Shown piece by piece: positions 44,345 to 52,588 of a DNA stretch of 64,000 nucleotides. The notes beneath the pieces were generated by a model that was given only the letters and a program-made list of their open reading frames with translations, searched no databases and was not told where the DNA came from. The DNA lies in the NCBI GenBank assembly GCA_023435925.1, contig JAEZLF010000310.1:6031-70030 (forward strand), in the 5' to 3' direction. The DNA is from Bacillota bacterium. GTDB lineage: Bacteria > Bacillota > Clostridia > Acetivibrionales > DTU013. Every line of letters starts with the position of its first letter. Position 1 is the stretch's first letter. The translations under genes were made by a program, and so were the position numbers.

Positions 44345-44473
44345 ATGAATACCGCAGTTAATCCACTGCTTTTGAACACATTCTATATCATCAACATCGG
44401 CTGGACTATATTAATTATCGTTAGGGAATTTGGCAGAATAGTCAAAGAGAAAAGGACACCCAGAACCATCTAG
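44345..44473 (+). CDS. 42-residue single-helix membrane protein
   Basis: MNTAVNPLLLNTFYIINIGW then TILIIVREFGRIVKEKRTPR: one membrane helix followed by a basic cytoplasmic tail. GGGAGG lies 8 nt before the ATG and a strong terminator follows 30 nt after the stop, so it is a real expression unit. No family recognised. Confidence 0.6.
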   Translation: MNTAVNPLLLNTFYIINIGWTILIIVREFGRIVKEKRTPRTI

Positions 44474-44503
44474 ATATCCCCTCCATAGAAAATCACTATT
44501 CAT

Positions 44504-44540
44504 GGGATAACTATTCGCAGTAGTTATCCCTAGTTCTTTT
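44504..44540 (+). terminator. terminator of the small membrane protein gene
   Basis: GGGATAACTA (44504-44513) and TAGTTATCCC (44521-44530) form a perfect 10-bp stem followed by TAGTTCTTTTAG. Confidence 0.75.
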
Positions 44541-44653
44541 AGTTTATCACATTTAGAGATTAACATTCAATATATTTCTTGACAAATTTAATATTCTGTG
44601 CATAAAATAGATCCTTTTTGTGGTTCAGGTGGTTTAATAAGTGGCTTTCTTTG

Positions 44654-45145
44654 TCAAGTAGTACGCATGGGTATTTTCAAGATAACTTTTTTTGGTGTAC
44701 TAATCATCTCCTTTTCCAAATCATCTAAAGTCAGTAAACATAAATTATAGATGAGTTCTTTATAAGATGACTTTGATCTTTTGAAATCAATAATAAGGTA
44801 AATAATTAAACCCAAAGACATTAAATATGTAATAGCATCTCCACCTTGCAATTGCATTATTGAACTGATAAATTGCATAGTTGTTGATAAAAAAATAGTA
44901 ACGACAATTACTGCAATATTGATATCAAAGTTTGTAAGAAATCCTCTGTGTTTTCCTGATAATTTGTTTAACGTTATTCTCTCAACATTTATATCAAAAT
45001 TTACATCTGTCATCTTTGGTTTATAATGATTATAAATCATTTTGTATAAATCTTCATTCTGTTTTCGCAAATCTTTGTCATTAACAAATTCTTTAAAAAG
45101 TTTACTATACTGCTCAAATGGATATAATTTGTTATTTTTTGACAT
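44654..45145 (-). CDS. hypothetical membrane protein
   Basis: 163 residues from ATG 45145 (MSKNNKLYPFEQYSKLFKEF), with GAGGTG 9 nt upstream. A helical N-terminal part is followed by two membrane segments, NIAVIVVTIFLSTTMQFISS and AITYLMSLGLIIYLIIDFK, and a short charged C-terminal part. It stands alone and could be a lysogenic-conversion protein. Function unknown. Confidence 0.6.
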   Translation of the reverse strand: MSKNNKLYPFEQYSKLFKEFVNDKDLRKQNEDLYKMIYNHYKPKMTDVNFDINVERITLNKLSGKHRGFLTNFDINIAVIVVTIFLSTTMQFISSIMQLQGGDAITYLMSLGLIIYLIIDFKRSKSSYKELIYNLCLLTLDDLEKEMISTPKKVILKIPMRTT

Positions 45146-45282
45146 AATGAAAATCACCTCATATTATTATACTGCAAATTCTGGTAATTTTCTTCATGTT
45201 TTAGCAAATCATTAGAAAAAATATTTCTATATTGAGTAATTGCAATAGGACTAAATTACTATATTTATTTCCATTTTTCGTA

Positions 45283-45310
45283 TTGACTTGTATATCAAAA
45301 GTGGTACAAT
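45283..45310 (+). promoter_or_regulatory. promoter of the 49-residue basic protein
   Basis: TTGACT (45283-45288), 16-bp spacer, TACAAT (45305-45310), about 55 nt before the start codon. Confidence 0.6.
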
Positions 45311-45363
45311 ATGCTGTGCAAGAACAAATGTTCATACAATATTTTGTAAAAGGGGGTGAGATA

Positions 45364-45513
45364 ATGCCAGCAAAGAAAAATAGTGTTAGAACTACAAAAA
45401 GTACTGCTACTAAAGCAGCGAAAGCGCTAAGTAATCCCAATTCACCAACACTTCTAAAAAAACTTGCAGCAAGTTCATTAAGCAACCGGCGGAAAAAGAA
45501 TAAAGGCTCTTGA
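45364..45513 (+). CDS. 49-residue Lys/Ser/Ala-rich basic protein
   Basis: MPAKKNSVRTTKSTATKAAK...SLSNRRKKNKGS. Similar small basic proteins occur in many Firmicutes prophages; their role is not known, though the composition suggests nucleic-acid binding. AGGGGGTGAG lies just before the ATG. It has its own promoter and terminator, so it is probably expressed in the lysogen. Confidence 0.7.
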   Translation: MPAKKNSVRTTKSTATKAAKALSNPNSPTLLKKLAASSLSNRRKKNKGS

Positions 45514-45553
45514 TACATATCTAAGCCTTTATCTAACTGTTTTATTTCATATG

Positions 45554-45586
45554 GGCAGGTCTCTCGCAAAGGCTGCCCTATTTTTC
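45554..45586 (+). terminator. terminator of the basic protein gene
   Basis: GGGCAG (45554-45559) and CTGCCC (45574-45579) followed by TATTTTTCT. Confidence 0.65.
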
Positions 45587-45660
45587 TGTAGATTATTTCT
45601 ACATAGAATTAAAAAATCCTGCTAAATTAAATTATTTATTGTGTAAATTTTCACACAATG

Positions 45661-45685
45661 AAAAAGGCCTCCGATTAGGGAGGTC
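45661..45685 (-). terminator. terminator of the gene at 45770
   Basis: GGCCTCC pairs with GGAGGTC around GATTAG; on the leftward strand the stem is followed by CCTTTTTC. It is nearly identical to the hairpin at 28609-28632, so the two morons may have come with a shared cassette. Confidence 0.75.
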
Positions 45686-45769
45686 AAATAGTTAATCTCT
45701 TCTCGGATCTACTTGTTTTTTAGTTTCAATGAAAGATAAATTTTCCCAAGGTAAGTAAGCATGATGCTT

Positions 45770-45994
45770 TTAATACACCCTAGTTACAGGAATAAAAACA
45801 TTTGTACCAACTATCTCCATTTCATAAAATCCGTTATTAGTATAAATCCTAGCTTGAGGCATATAAAAATAGAAATAATAATAATAATATTGAGACTGTT
45901 GCCATGTCTGCCTATTTGTTAATTTTACTATCGTTTCGCCTTCCCAACCATTGAATTCTCCATCAACTTGTCCAGTTAAATATAATTTTCTCAT
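45770..45994 (-). CDS. 74-residue aromatic-rich moron protein
   Basis: Starts MRKLYLTGQVDGEFNGWEG at ATG 45994, with GGAGG 7 nt upstream. The centre holds the odd run QYYYYYFYFYMPQARIY, eight aromatic residues of nine. A TATAAT box with the context GGTATAATATGTG precedes it and a terminator follows, the same layout as the MazF-like moron. Beta-rich, function unknown. Confidence 0.65.
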   Translation of the reverse strand: MRKLYLTGQVDGEFNGWEGETIVKLTNRQTWQQSQYYYYYFYFYMPQARIYTNNGFYEMEIVGTNVFIPVTRVY

Positions 45995-46179
45995 AACAAT
46001 CCTCCACACAAAATTCTTCACATATTATACCATATTATAGATATAAATGAAATGTTTTGGTGGTTGAGTTAGAGGTTACTAGGTCAGTAGTACAGTAGAA
46101 GGGTACTACTAAATTGCAGATACCCTTTACCAATTTGATTTATATGTATTCGCTATTGATCGGCGAATGAAAAGCAATT

Positions 46180-46314
46180 TTACAAAGTTTTCCCTTTTAT
46201 CAGGTAGCCCCTATACGGGGCATCTTCCATCAATCTTTTATATCCCAAATTAATAAAAGCATAGTTTGTGGCAATGTTCTCTAATTTCAATTCTCTATAC
46301 TTTTTTATCTTCAT
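46180..46314 (-). CDS. 44-residue protein coupled to the upstream gene
   Basis: MKIKKYRELKLENIATNYAF then INLGYKRLMEDAPYRGYLIK. Its ATG lies inside the 3' end of the preceding gene (20-nt overlap) with AGGGG 5 nt upstream, a coupling arrangement. Basic, no family recognised. Confidence 0.5.
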   Translation of the reverse strand: MKIKKYRELKLENIATNYAFINLGYKRLMEDAPYRGYLIKGKTL

Positions 46315-46738
46315 TTATTCCCCTAAATCCTTTTGTAAGTTCCTTCAACTCTTCTAAAACTTCCTTCATGCTCTTACCCTTATTAGCTAAATAATCGTCA
46401 TAGCAGCCCTGATTAATAAGCATAACCTTTATATCATTATTTATCTTCCTTATACTCAATGAGTCTGGGAACCTATAACCTCTATCATCTATTAATAAAG
46501 CAATATTATCACCATCTAAACCGTCATAAAGCATAATCCTATCTTCAGTAATTTCAATGCCTGTACATTCCGGCAGAAATAAAATATCTATAAAATAATT
46601 CTTAAACTTACCGCTAACTGGTTTACTAAATAGATAATGCTCTTTTGTGTTAATATAATACTCATGACCAATTAATACTCCATTATTTTCAACCAAAATC
46701 GCATTCAATATTGCTTCAATATTAACCTGCATCTTCAT
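46295..46738 (-). CDS. hypothetical phage protein
   Basis: 147 residues, alpha-beta: MKMQVNIEAILNAILVENNG, then FIDILFLPECTGIEITEDRI. It overlaps the GIY-YIG gene upstream by 17 nt and the 44-residue gene downstream, so it belongs to a three-gene leftward cluster. Function unknown. Confidence 0.6.
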   Translation of the reverse strand: MKMQVNIEAILNAILVENNGVLIGHEYYINTKEHYLFSKPVSGKFKNYFIDILFLPECTGIEITEDRIMLYDGLDGDNIALLIDDRGYRFPDSLSIRKINNDIKVMLINQGCYDDYLANKGKSMKEVLEELKELTKGFRGINEDKKV

Positions 46739-47222
46739 TATCCTCCTCTAAACTTCCCCATCTTTTACCATTGACTATTCTGCTGATATGTACTGTGCTA
46801 ACCTTAAATCTTTCAGCTAGTTCCACCTGAGTATAATCCCCTTCTCTATAGAGCTGCCTTATTGCATATACGTCTTGCTCCGACAATCTACAATTACCGT
46901 TATTACTACCTTGCTGGCATTGAGATTTTATTAATTTCGCTTCTTGGCTGTTAAAGGGTGTTCGACCTGGCTTTATTTTATTGAGGACGGTAAACAAACT
47001 TGACATATAACCAATCCAAAACTCTTCTCTTTCCTGCAATTCTTCAACAGTACACTCCTCTAGAATCTCATATTTTGTATTATCAAAATCCTTAAAATAA
47101 GGATGTATTCCCTTTTTGATCCTTGCAAGATGATTTGACCACCTACGTTTTATATCTATACTTGCCCCAATGTAAGCCTGATTTGTGTTTGTGATCATAT
47201 AAATTCCTATGTACTTCTTCAT
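46722..47222 (-). CDS. GIY-YIG nuclease with C-terminal helix-turn-helix
   Basis: 166 residues. GIYMITNTNQAYIGASIDIK and KRRWSNH are the GIY-YIG motifs with catalytic Tyr and Arg, and the conserved Glu lies in LQEREEFWIGYM. The C-terminal half, LSEQDVYAIRQLYREGDYTQ then RFKVSTVHISRIVNGKRW, is a helix-turn-helix that recognises DNA. This plan is that of free-standing homing endonucleases in phages. No intron or interrupted gene is seen next to it. Confidence 0.88.
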   Translation of the reverse strand: MKKYIGIYMITNTNQAYIGASIDIKRRWSNHLARIKKGIHPYFKDFDNTKYEILEECTVEELQEREEFWIGYMSSLFTVLNKIKPGRTPFNSQEAKLIKSQCQQGSNNGNCRLSEQDVYAIRQLYREGDYTQVELAERFKVSTVHISRIVNGKRWGSLEEDNEDAG

Positions 47223-47321
47223 TTTTAAATTCCTCCATTACTGCTGCTGTTATACCAATGTGCTTAAATCTCACTGTTATTTCAAATTTGAATTCAACTA
47301 TCTTTGATATTTGTAAATAAA

Positions 47322-47600
47322 CTATGCCAATGCTTCACTCATGAGCTGTCTTGTAATTTTATAATTTCTCAGAAAATTGTAGATTGCAAGATCAATACTA
47401 TTATCCGGCATGTAAAAACTGTTAAGACACTGCTGCACCGAATCATCCATTTCAAACACCAAGTACGCCATTCCATCTTCATCTACCGCAGCATACAATG
47501 GTTGGTACCCTTTTGTTAAAAGCCATGCACATTTATTAGCAGACTTCAATTTGATTATAGATTCATTTTCATTCACTATTTTATTTGTCCTCCATTTCAT
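47322..47600 (-). CDS. small hypothetical protein (DUF5659-like)
   Basis: 92 residues. CAWLLTKGYQPLYAAVDEDG and AYLVFEMDDSVQQCLNSFY resemble the short DUF5659 pattern of phage proteins; weak call. The start is uncertain: the ATG at 47600 has no ribosome site, whereas GGAGG lies 12 nt before an in-frame GTG eight codons later. Confidence 0.5.
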   Translation of the reverse strand: MKWRTNKIVNENESIIKLKSANKCAWLLTKGYQPLYAAVDEDGMAYLVFEMDDSVQQCLNSFYMPDNSIDLAIYNFLRNYKITRQLMSEALA

Positions 47601-47610
47601 ATTTTTTTTG

Positions 47611-47639
47611 TTGACAATATACTATTGCAATGGTAGTAT
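47611..47639 (+). promoter_or_regulatory. rightward promoter facing the RNA polymerase gene
   Basis: TTGACA (47611-47616), 17-bp spacer, TAGTAT (47634-47639). ATACTA and TAGTAT arms make a palindrome over the spacer and -10. A GGTGTTG/CAACACC hairpin follows at 47685-47706. No rightward gene is present before the convergent polymerase gene ends at 47901. Confidence 0.5.
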
Positions 47640-47900
47640 ATATTTGAGATATTTTAGACATTTTCCAAAAAACGCATATAAGAAAGGTGTTGCAGTTAAC
47701 AACACCCATCTATATCGTAGTCCAAACAAAATGCCTCTGCATTTCTCCTACTTATATTCCTTATACTCAACTTTACACAAACGCTATAGCACGCTTATAT
47801 TAAGGCTTTGGAGCACAATTCAATTATTTATATGTTACCATAATCTCTGTATAACCTTGATAATATTGGACAAATTTACATTTTCTAAATGTGGAATATG

Positions 47901-50726
47901 TTATGATGCTTTTCTTTTTCTATCTCTTTCTTTAATCTTTTCTTCGGCACAGTTAGGGCACATCTTTTGTCGATTGCTTTTCTTCTCGAATTTTTCATTG
48001 CAACAGGTACAAACACTGAGTTTATCAATTCTTCTGACAACACCTGTGAGATCTGATTTAATATTATCACAAAGATTATCATACACATATCCACCAAGTA
48101 TATCAAACAGAAAGCTTTTTCCTGATTCCGATTTCTCCGTAAATACATATTTTATAATATTGTCTACAGCAAAATGTATATTAATATCCAGACTTATTAT
48201 ATCTTTGACAAAATCTATTAATAGGCTCTGGTTAGTAAGTCTTGCAACTTCTCTTTCATCCAATTCCTCAAAATTATTAGCATTATTGTATATATACGCT
48301 TGCTGCTGTAATCCCACATACTTTTGATAAATTTCAATGACTCTATTATCTATTTCAATTCTGGAATCGTTCATCATCTTACGGTAGTTAAATCGAGGAA
48401 TATTTTCAAAATTAAAATTAGTATGGGGAATATCTTCAATTATTTGTGCAATCCTATCAACCGTACCTTCTCCTACACCAATATCTAAGCATTTGCTACT
48501 ATCATAATCCTTTGCAAACTTAAAGAAGTAAGGCATTTCCCTATCACTTTTTAGAAATTGTCTCATTCTCTTATTGATTGTGACAAAATCTAATGACTTG
48601 GCACTATCTATCGAAAAGTTATTTAGTGCAGTCAATATTTTTGCTTTCTTTAGCAATACTTTCTTTTCATCATCATTTGCCCCAGGATACATATTCCAGA
48701 TTTGTGTCATTTTATTGGAATACTTTCCTACATTGCCTACCTTATAAGCGTAAGTCAAACTGTCATATATATGCTCATTATTAACTATCTGACAACCTGC
48801 AACACCCATTTCATAATACAACGGATTAATTCCTTCCATATTTCTTTTTGCTATTTTTATCAAGTCATTTTGGTTTACAATAAGCAATTGATCCCCGTCA
48901 CAGTCATACATAAGTACTTTACTAGCCAAATCATGAATGTTTACATATATAGCATTAGTGAGGAACCAATCTTTATGCTCATTTCGCTTTCTATTGTTTG
49001 TTATCCAATGTTCTTTATATAGACTGGGTGACCTATTCAGCAATATTTCTTTTTGCGGAAACATTCTGCAATGTACTTCTTTTTCTTTCAATAAACCTTT
49101 TGGATTCTTATCACCTTTAAATATGTATTCACAGTAACTATACAGATCAGGTATAACAAAGGCATATGCAGCATCAATTTTTATCTTTCCTGCTTTAGCT
49201 GATTTTTTAATACTGGTTAGTTTATCTTCTATCCTATTTTTTACCCAAATATCACGTATAATTGATGGATACTTATTAACACAGATAGCCAGATTAGATT
49301 GTTCATCATAGCCAAGTACTTTAAGCATAGCGTCAATCTTAGTATGTGCATTTATTATTAGCTCTACTGTTGGCTGAGTCAGTACCTTCAATTCTTCATC
49401 TGTAATATCTGTCAATGTCTGGAGCATCTGATAATTGTAAGTTGCTTTTTTATAGTAATATTTATCCTTATTCCTATTGGTCTTAATATCTTCCTCAATG
49501 TTACATTTACTTGCTTCACATCCATGTTCCTTGAACAATTGTTTATACATATCCCAACCAGAAAGTGTAGTCCCATTTTCGGCATTATATTTTTCCGCTA
49601 ATGTCTTATAATACTTCCACATCTTAAACTGACTTTTACTGAAGATTATCTGAATATTTTCCTCAAAAATATCGTGCTCAATGTTATATATATCTGTAAC
49701 TTTATAATTGCCATTATTTTCACTTTGGCACCATCTTTTAATGTCCCATACTGCAAGCAGACCTTTCATCCAAGGAAGTCTAATCATAAAGTTTTTGTCG
49801 GATAATTCTGGACTTATCATTCCAGCACCATCAATATGATTTATGGTTATATCCTTATCTACATCAGGAGTAACTTCCAAATTCCTACTGATGTAATCTA
49901 CTTTACCAGTAACTATAGTTTCGAAATCATCACATACAATACATCTATCAATGCAAAAACCATCCCATACATCAGTAGCAGATAATTGTAATGCCAAATA
50001 ACTAAGCATTTTATTAATATTGCAGCCTTGATATTCAGATTCATTCATATCTTGTATATCTAATCCGCACTGTACTTTGTCTTTATGCTGATTCCAAAGA
50101 GACTCTTTGATAAAAAGTATCTTGTGTTTGCGAATTTGACCAGCACTAGCAGTCAAAGTAATATATTTCTCTTCTCTCCATCTGAAGCCATTATCAATAA
50201 TAGACTTCATAATATTATTTTCATGCTCTGATACTATCCTAATCACAATAATATCATCGGTTATTTTGTTTTCTCCCAAGTCTAATATTCTACTAAGAGA
50301 ACCTTCAAACACTGATATAGTATGATATTCAGATAATTCTTTGGTGATCTTCCTATTATTATTTTTGTTTCTATTTAATAATTCCGCTAAATATTTTTCA
50401 GCCTTTGTAATTTTATTATTAATCTCATTGTAAAAGACATTCTCTTTCAATGCATTTTTATAATCTGTTGATTGTCTCAAATATTTATGCTTCTTTACAA
50501 ATTGATTGAACGACTTCTTTTTATGATACTTTAAATCTCTTACTTCCTGCCAATTTTTATACTTTAGTTTTTCAGTATCTTTATTGACAATTTGATATAA
50601 TGTGAAATTCATAATAGCATACTTAATTGTATTAAGATTACTGATTGCTTTATTAATTTTATTTTCTTTTTTTGTGAAGAATACTCTAGTATCCACACTG
50701 TACATCTTAAATTGTCTATTCATCAT
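47901..50726 (-). CDS. YonO/RdRP-type single-subunit RNA polymerase
   Basis: 941 residues. The catalytic double-psi beta-barrel motif is YDCDGDQLLIV: D608, D610 and D612 correspond to the DxDGD metal-binding triad of multisubunit and YonO-type polymerases. The first barrel has HIDGAGMISPELS (D299), followed by IRLPWMKGLLAVWD, matching the DG-G-IS and KG blocks of the eukaryotic RdRP family. ILLNRSPSLYKEHW fits the conserved RNP-type block. The C-terminal 37 residues are a zinc ribbon, CTCC...CPNC. In SPbeta, YonO is a DNA-dependent polymerase for late genes; the same role is inferred here. AGGAGG lies about 12 nt before the ATG, and the zinc-ribbon initiator-like gene lies 47 nt upstream in the same operon. 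Confidence 0.82.
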   Translation of the reverse strand: MMNRQFKMYSVDTRVFFTKKENKINKAISNLNTIKYAIMNFTLYQIVNKDTEKLKYKNWQEVRDLKYHKKKSFNQFVKKHKYLRQSTDYKNALKENVFYNEINNKITKAEKYLAELLNRNKNNNRKITKELSEYHTISVFEGSLSRILDLGENKITDDIIVIRIVSEHENNIMKSIIDNGFRWREEKYITLTASAGQIRKHKILFIKESLWNQHKDKVQCGLDIQDMNESEYQGCNINKMLSYLALQLSATDVWDGFCIDRCIVCDDFETIVTGKVDYISRNLEVTPDVDKDITINHIDGAGMISPELSDKNFMIRLPWMKGLLAVWDIKRWCQSENNGNYKVTDIYNIEHDIFEENIQIIFSKSQFKMWKYYKTLAEKYNAENGTTLSGWDMYKQLFKEHGCEASKCNIEEDIKTNRNKDKYYYKKATYNYQMLQTLTDITDEELKVLTQPTVELIINAHTKIDAMLKVLGYDEQSNLAICVNKYPSIIRDIWVKNRIEDKLTSIKKSAKAGKIKIDAAYAFVIPDLYSYCEYIFKGDKNPKGLLKEKEVHCRMFPQKEILLNRSPSLYKEHWITNNRKRNEHKDWFLTNAIYVNIHDLASKVLMYDCDGDQLLIVNQNDLIKIAKRNMEGINPLYYEMGVAGCQIVNNEHIYDSLTYAYKVGNVGKYSNKMTQIWNMYPGANDDEKKVLLKKAKILTALNNFSIDSAKSLDFVTINKRMRQFLKSDREMPYFFKFAKDYDSSKCLDIGVGEGTVDRIAQIIEDIPHTNFNFENIPRFNYRKMMNDSRIEIDNRVIEIYQKYVGLQQQAYIYNNANNFEELDEREVARLTNQSLLIDFVKDIISLDINIHFAVDNIIKYVFTEKSESGKSFLFDILGGYVYDNLCDNIKSDLTGVVRRIDKLSVCTCCNEKFEKKSNRQKMCPNCAEEKIKERDRKRKAS

Positions 50727-50773
50727 AACTTACAATTTCCTCCTATTCATACATTTTGTTTGTTTAGTTAATT

Positions 50774-52204
50774 CTAAAATGATATACATTCTTCATATTT
50801 CTCATTTTCATCAATCATGTCTTGGCATAGCTCACAATACTCTTGACCAGGCAGAGCATTTTCTTGTTTGCAGCAGGAACATAGTTTATTGATTTGATTA
50901 GTAAGAACAATACTTTCAGGTATTTTATCTTTCTTTTTATTTGGATCCCCAGTTTTATTACCTGATCTTTTAAATTCCAAAAAACCATCATAAGAAGCAT
51001 GTGTACAACTGGTAAACTGCTTCAAGTACCATTCAACAGTCATTTTTCCATCAATGATTCTTTGAATAAGGTCTTCATCCTTTTCGGAATAATAACTACC
51101 TATATATTCCTTCATCAAATCTACTTCTGGATTTTTTGAATTATAGAAATCATTTAGTTCATCAGAAAAGCTTCTGTTACTTCCAGATTGTTTATTTTCG
51201 CACTCCTCAGAACAATATTCAACAAATGCTTCAACTGGTTTTCCGCATGTTTGGCATACAGAACTTATCTCTATGCAGCAACGATTACATAACCCCTGTG
51301 TTACCTTATCAACTTCATTACCACAACCTGAACATATAACTTTTTTCTTTTTATTGCCTTGTAGCGATTTAGATTCTGGTTTATCTTTCTTTTGTTTCTT
51401 CTTTCCTGCAATATTCCAACCTTCATCCTTCTTCACTTTTTTGTAACCAGAAAGAATACACTTAAATAATTCATGATATTGTTCTTCTGTCATATTTGGA
51501 TAATCTTTAACCAAGATATAATGATATGCACCTGTAATACACTTATCATTCTGGTACATATCTCCGACACTGTCATATCTGATAAGGTTCAACTTAACAA
51601 GAATATCTAAATATTCCTTAATAGTATCTTTCTTATAAATAACACCATCATTTATGAAAGTATCAAATGTTGGATAGCAGAATTTATATTGTTCTGAAGA
51701 TAATCTTCCATCATCTTCACTTGGTTGGAAAATTCTACTTACAATATCACAGTAAATATTAAATAACTTGATATTGTTGATTGGTGTTTCTTTATAAGAT
51801 AGAATCGAAATAATTTCATCTTCATCAATTTTCGAATATCCATATTCTGTTTCTGATTCATTGTTATAGTTTAAGGAAATTAATTCATCTGATCTTATGT
51901 TATCCAAATCAATATTTTGACCTATTGTAAATATTCCTGTATAGATAATTTTAGATAGAAACGATTTAAAATATTGTCTCTGTCTTTTGATGTTACCAGA
52001 TATATCTATATAGAACTTATTGATATAACTTAAAATAGAATTTATCGAAACAACACAATCTCCATGAATTGTTAACATACGCTTTAAACATATGTAATAA
52101 ATTATGCAGAAAGAATATAGTTCACCAAATGATAAAATTGATTGCCAGTTCTTTTTACTATTTGGCCTAACACAGATATTGCTAAAACTAATATTATTCT
52201 TCAT
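50774..52204 (-). CDS. putative replication initiator with winged helix and three zinc ribbons
   Basis: 476 residues. The N-terminal half is helical. YPTFDTFINDGVIYKKDTIK and EYLDILVKLNLIRYD (177-211) look like a winged helix of phage/plasmid initiators. Zinc clusters follow: CSGCG...CNRCC (291-310), CQTCG...CSEEC (317-335) and CSCC...CELC near the end. No other replication protein (helicase, loader, SSB, polymerase) is seen in the prophage, and an iteron array lies directly upstream of its start. Initiator is therefore an inference; a transcription factor for the polymerase next door is the main alternative. Confidence 0.5.
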   Translation of the reverse strand: MKNNISFSNICVRPNSKKNWQSILSFGELYSFCIIYYICLKRMLTIHGDCVVSINSILSYINKFYIDISGNIKRQRQYFKSFLSKIIYTGIFTIGQNIDLDNIRSDELISLNYNNESETEYGYSKIDEDEIISILSYKETPINNIKLFNIYCDIVSRIFQPSEDDGRLSSEQYKFCYPTFDTFINDGVIYKKDTIKEYLDILVKLNLIRYDSVGDMYQNDKCITGAYHYILVKDYPNMTEEQYHELFKCILSGYKKVKKDEGWNIAGKKKQKKDKPESKSLQGNKKKKVICSGCGNEVDKVTQGLCNRCCIEISSVCQTCGKPVEAFVEYCSEECENKQSGSNRSFSDELNDFYNSKNPEVDLMKEYIGSYYSEKDEDLIQRIIDGKMTVEWYLKQFTSCTHASYDGFLEFKRSGNKTGDPNKKKDKIPESIVLTNQINKLCSCCKQENALPGQEYCELCQDMIDENEKYEECISF

Positions 52205-52229
52205 ATTTGTATATACACCTTCACCCTTT

Positions 52230-52400
52230 CGTATTTAAAAATTTATATTTATAAATAGTTGCATTTTTCGCAAGAAAAATAGAATAAGTTTATTATTGTT
52301 TGTTTTTCTTAATGATTATTTTTATTACTGATTGTTTGATTAATAGTGGTTATCTCTTAGTAGTGATTATTTATTAGTAGAGATTATTACGGTCACTTGG
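52230..52400. other. AT-rich stretch beside the iterons (possible unwinding element)
   Basis: Very AT-rich with repeated GATTATT-type words (GATTATTTTTATT, GTGATTATTTATT, GAGATTATTACG). It lies between the iteron array and the putative initiator gene, a common place for strand opening in iteron replicons. It also holds the leader of that gene. Confidence 0.45.
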
Positions 52401-52588
52401 CGTACCCACTTTGGGACATATAATCATGTTCATTTGTACCAATCTGGTACAGATAAACTACATCGTCTGTAACCATTTGGTACAGATAAACCATTTTGTG
52501 TGTTTCTTTTGGTTACAGATAAATGCTTCGATGTGTAACCAATTGGTACAGTAAAATTATTTATGTGTCCCTATTTGGTACAGACAAA
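52401..52588 (+). repeat. iteron array, five clear plus one degenerate unit, 33-bp period
   Basis: 23-bp units start at 52435, 52468, 52501, 52534 and 52566 (steps 33, 33, 33, 32). The shared 3' part is TTTGGTACAGATAAA with few changes; units 1, 2 and 4 begin TGTACCAA, TGTAACCA and TGTAACCA, giving an imperfect palindrome TGT-ACCA...TGGTACA. A degenerate unit TTTGGGACATATAAT ends at 52424, again 33 bp earlier. Constant phase of three helical turns implies cooperative protein binding. Confidence 0.85.

Noticed and set aside
47551..48327. Rightward 258-codon frame
   Set aside because: It lies mostly opposite the RNA polymerase gene, lacks a ribosome site and has the composition of an antisense shadow.
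52401..52588. CRISPR array
   Set aside because: Repeats are 23 bp, imperfect and partly palindromic, the spacers are only about 10 bp and no cas genes are present; an iteron array fits better.
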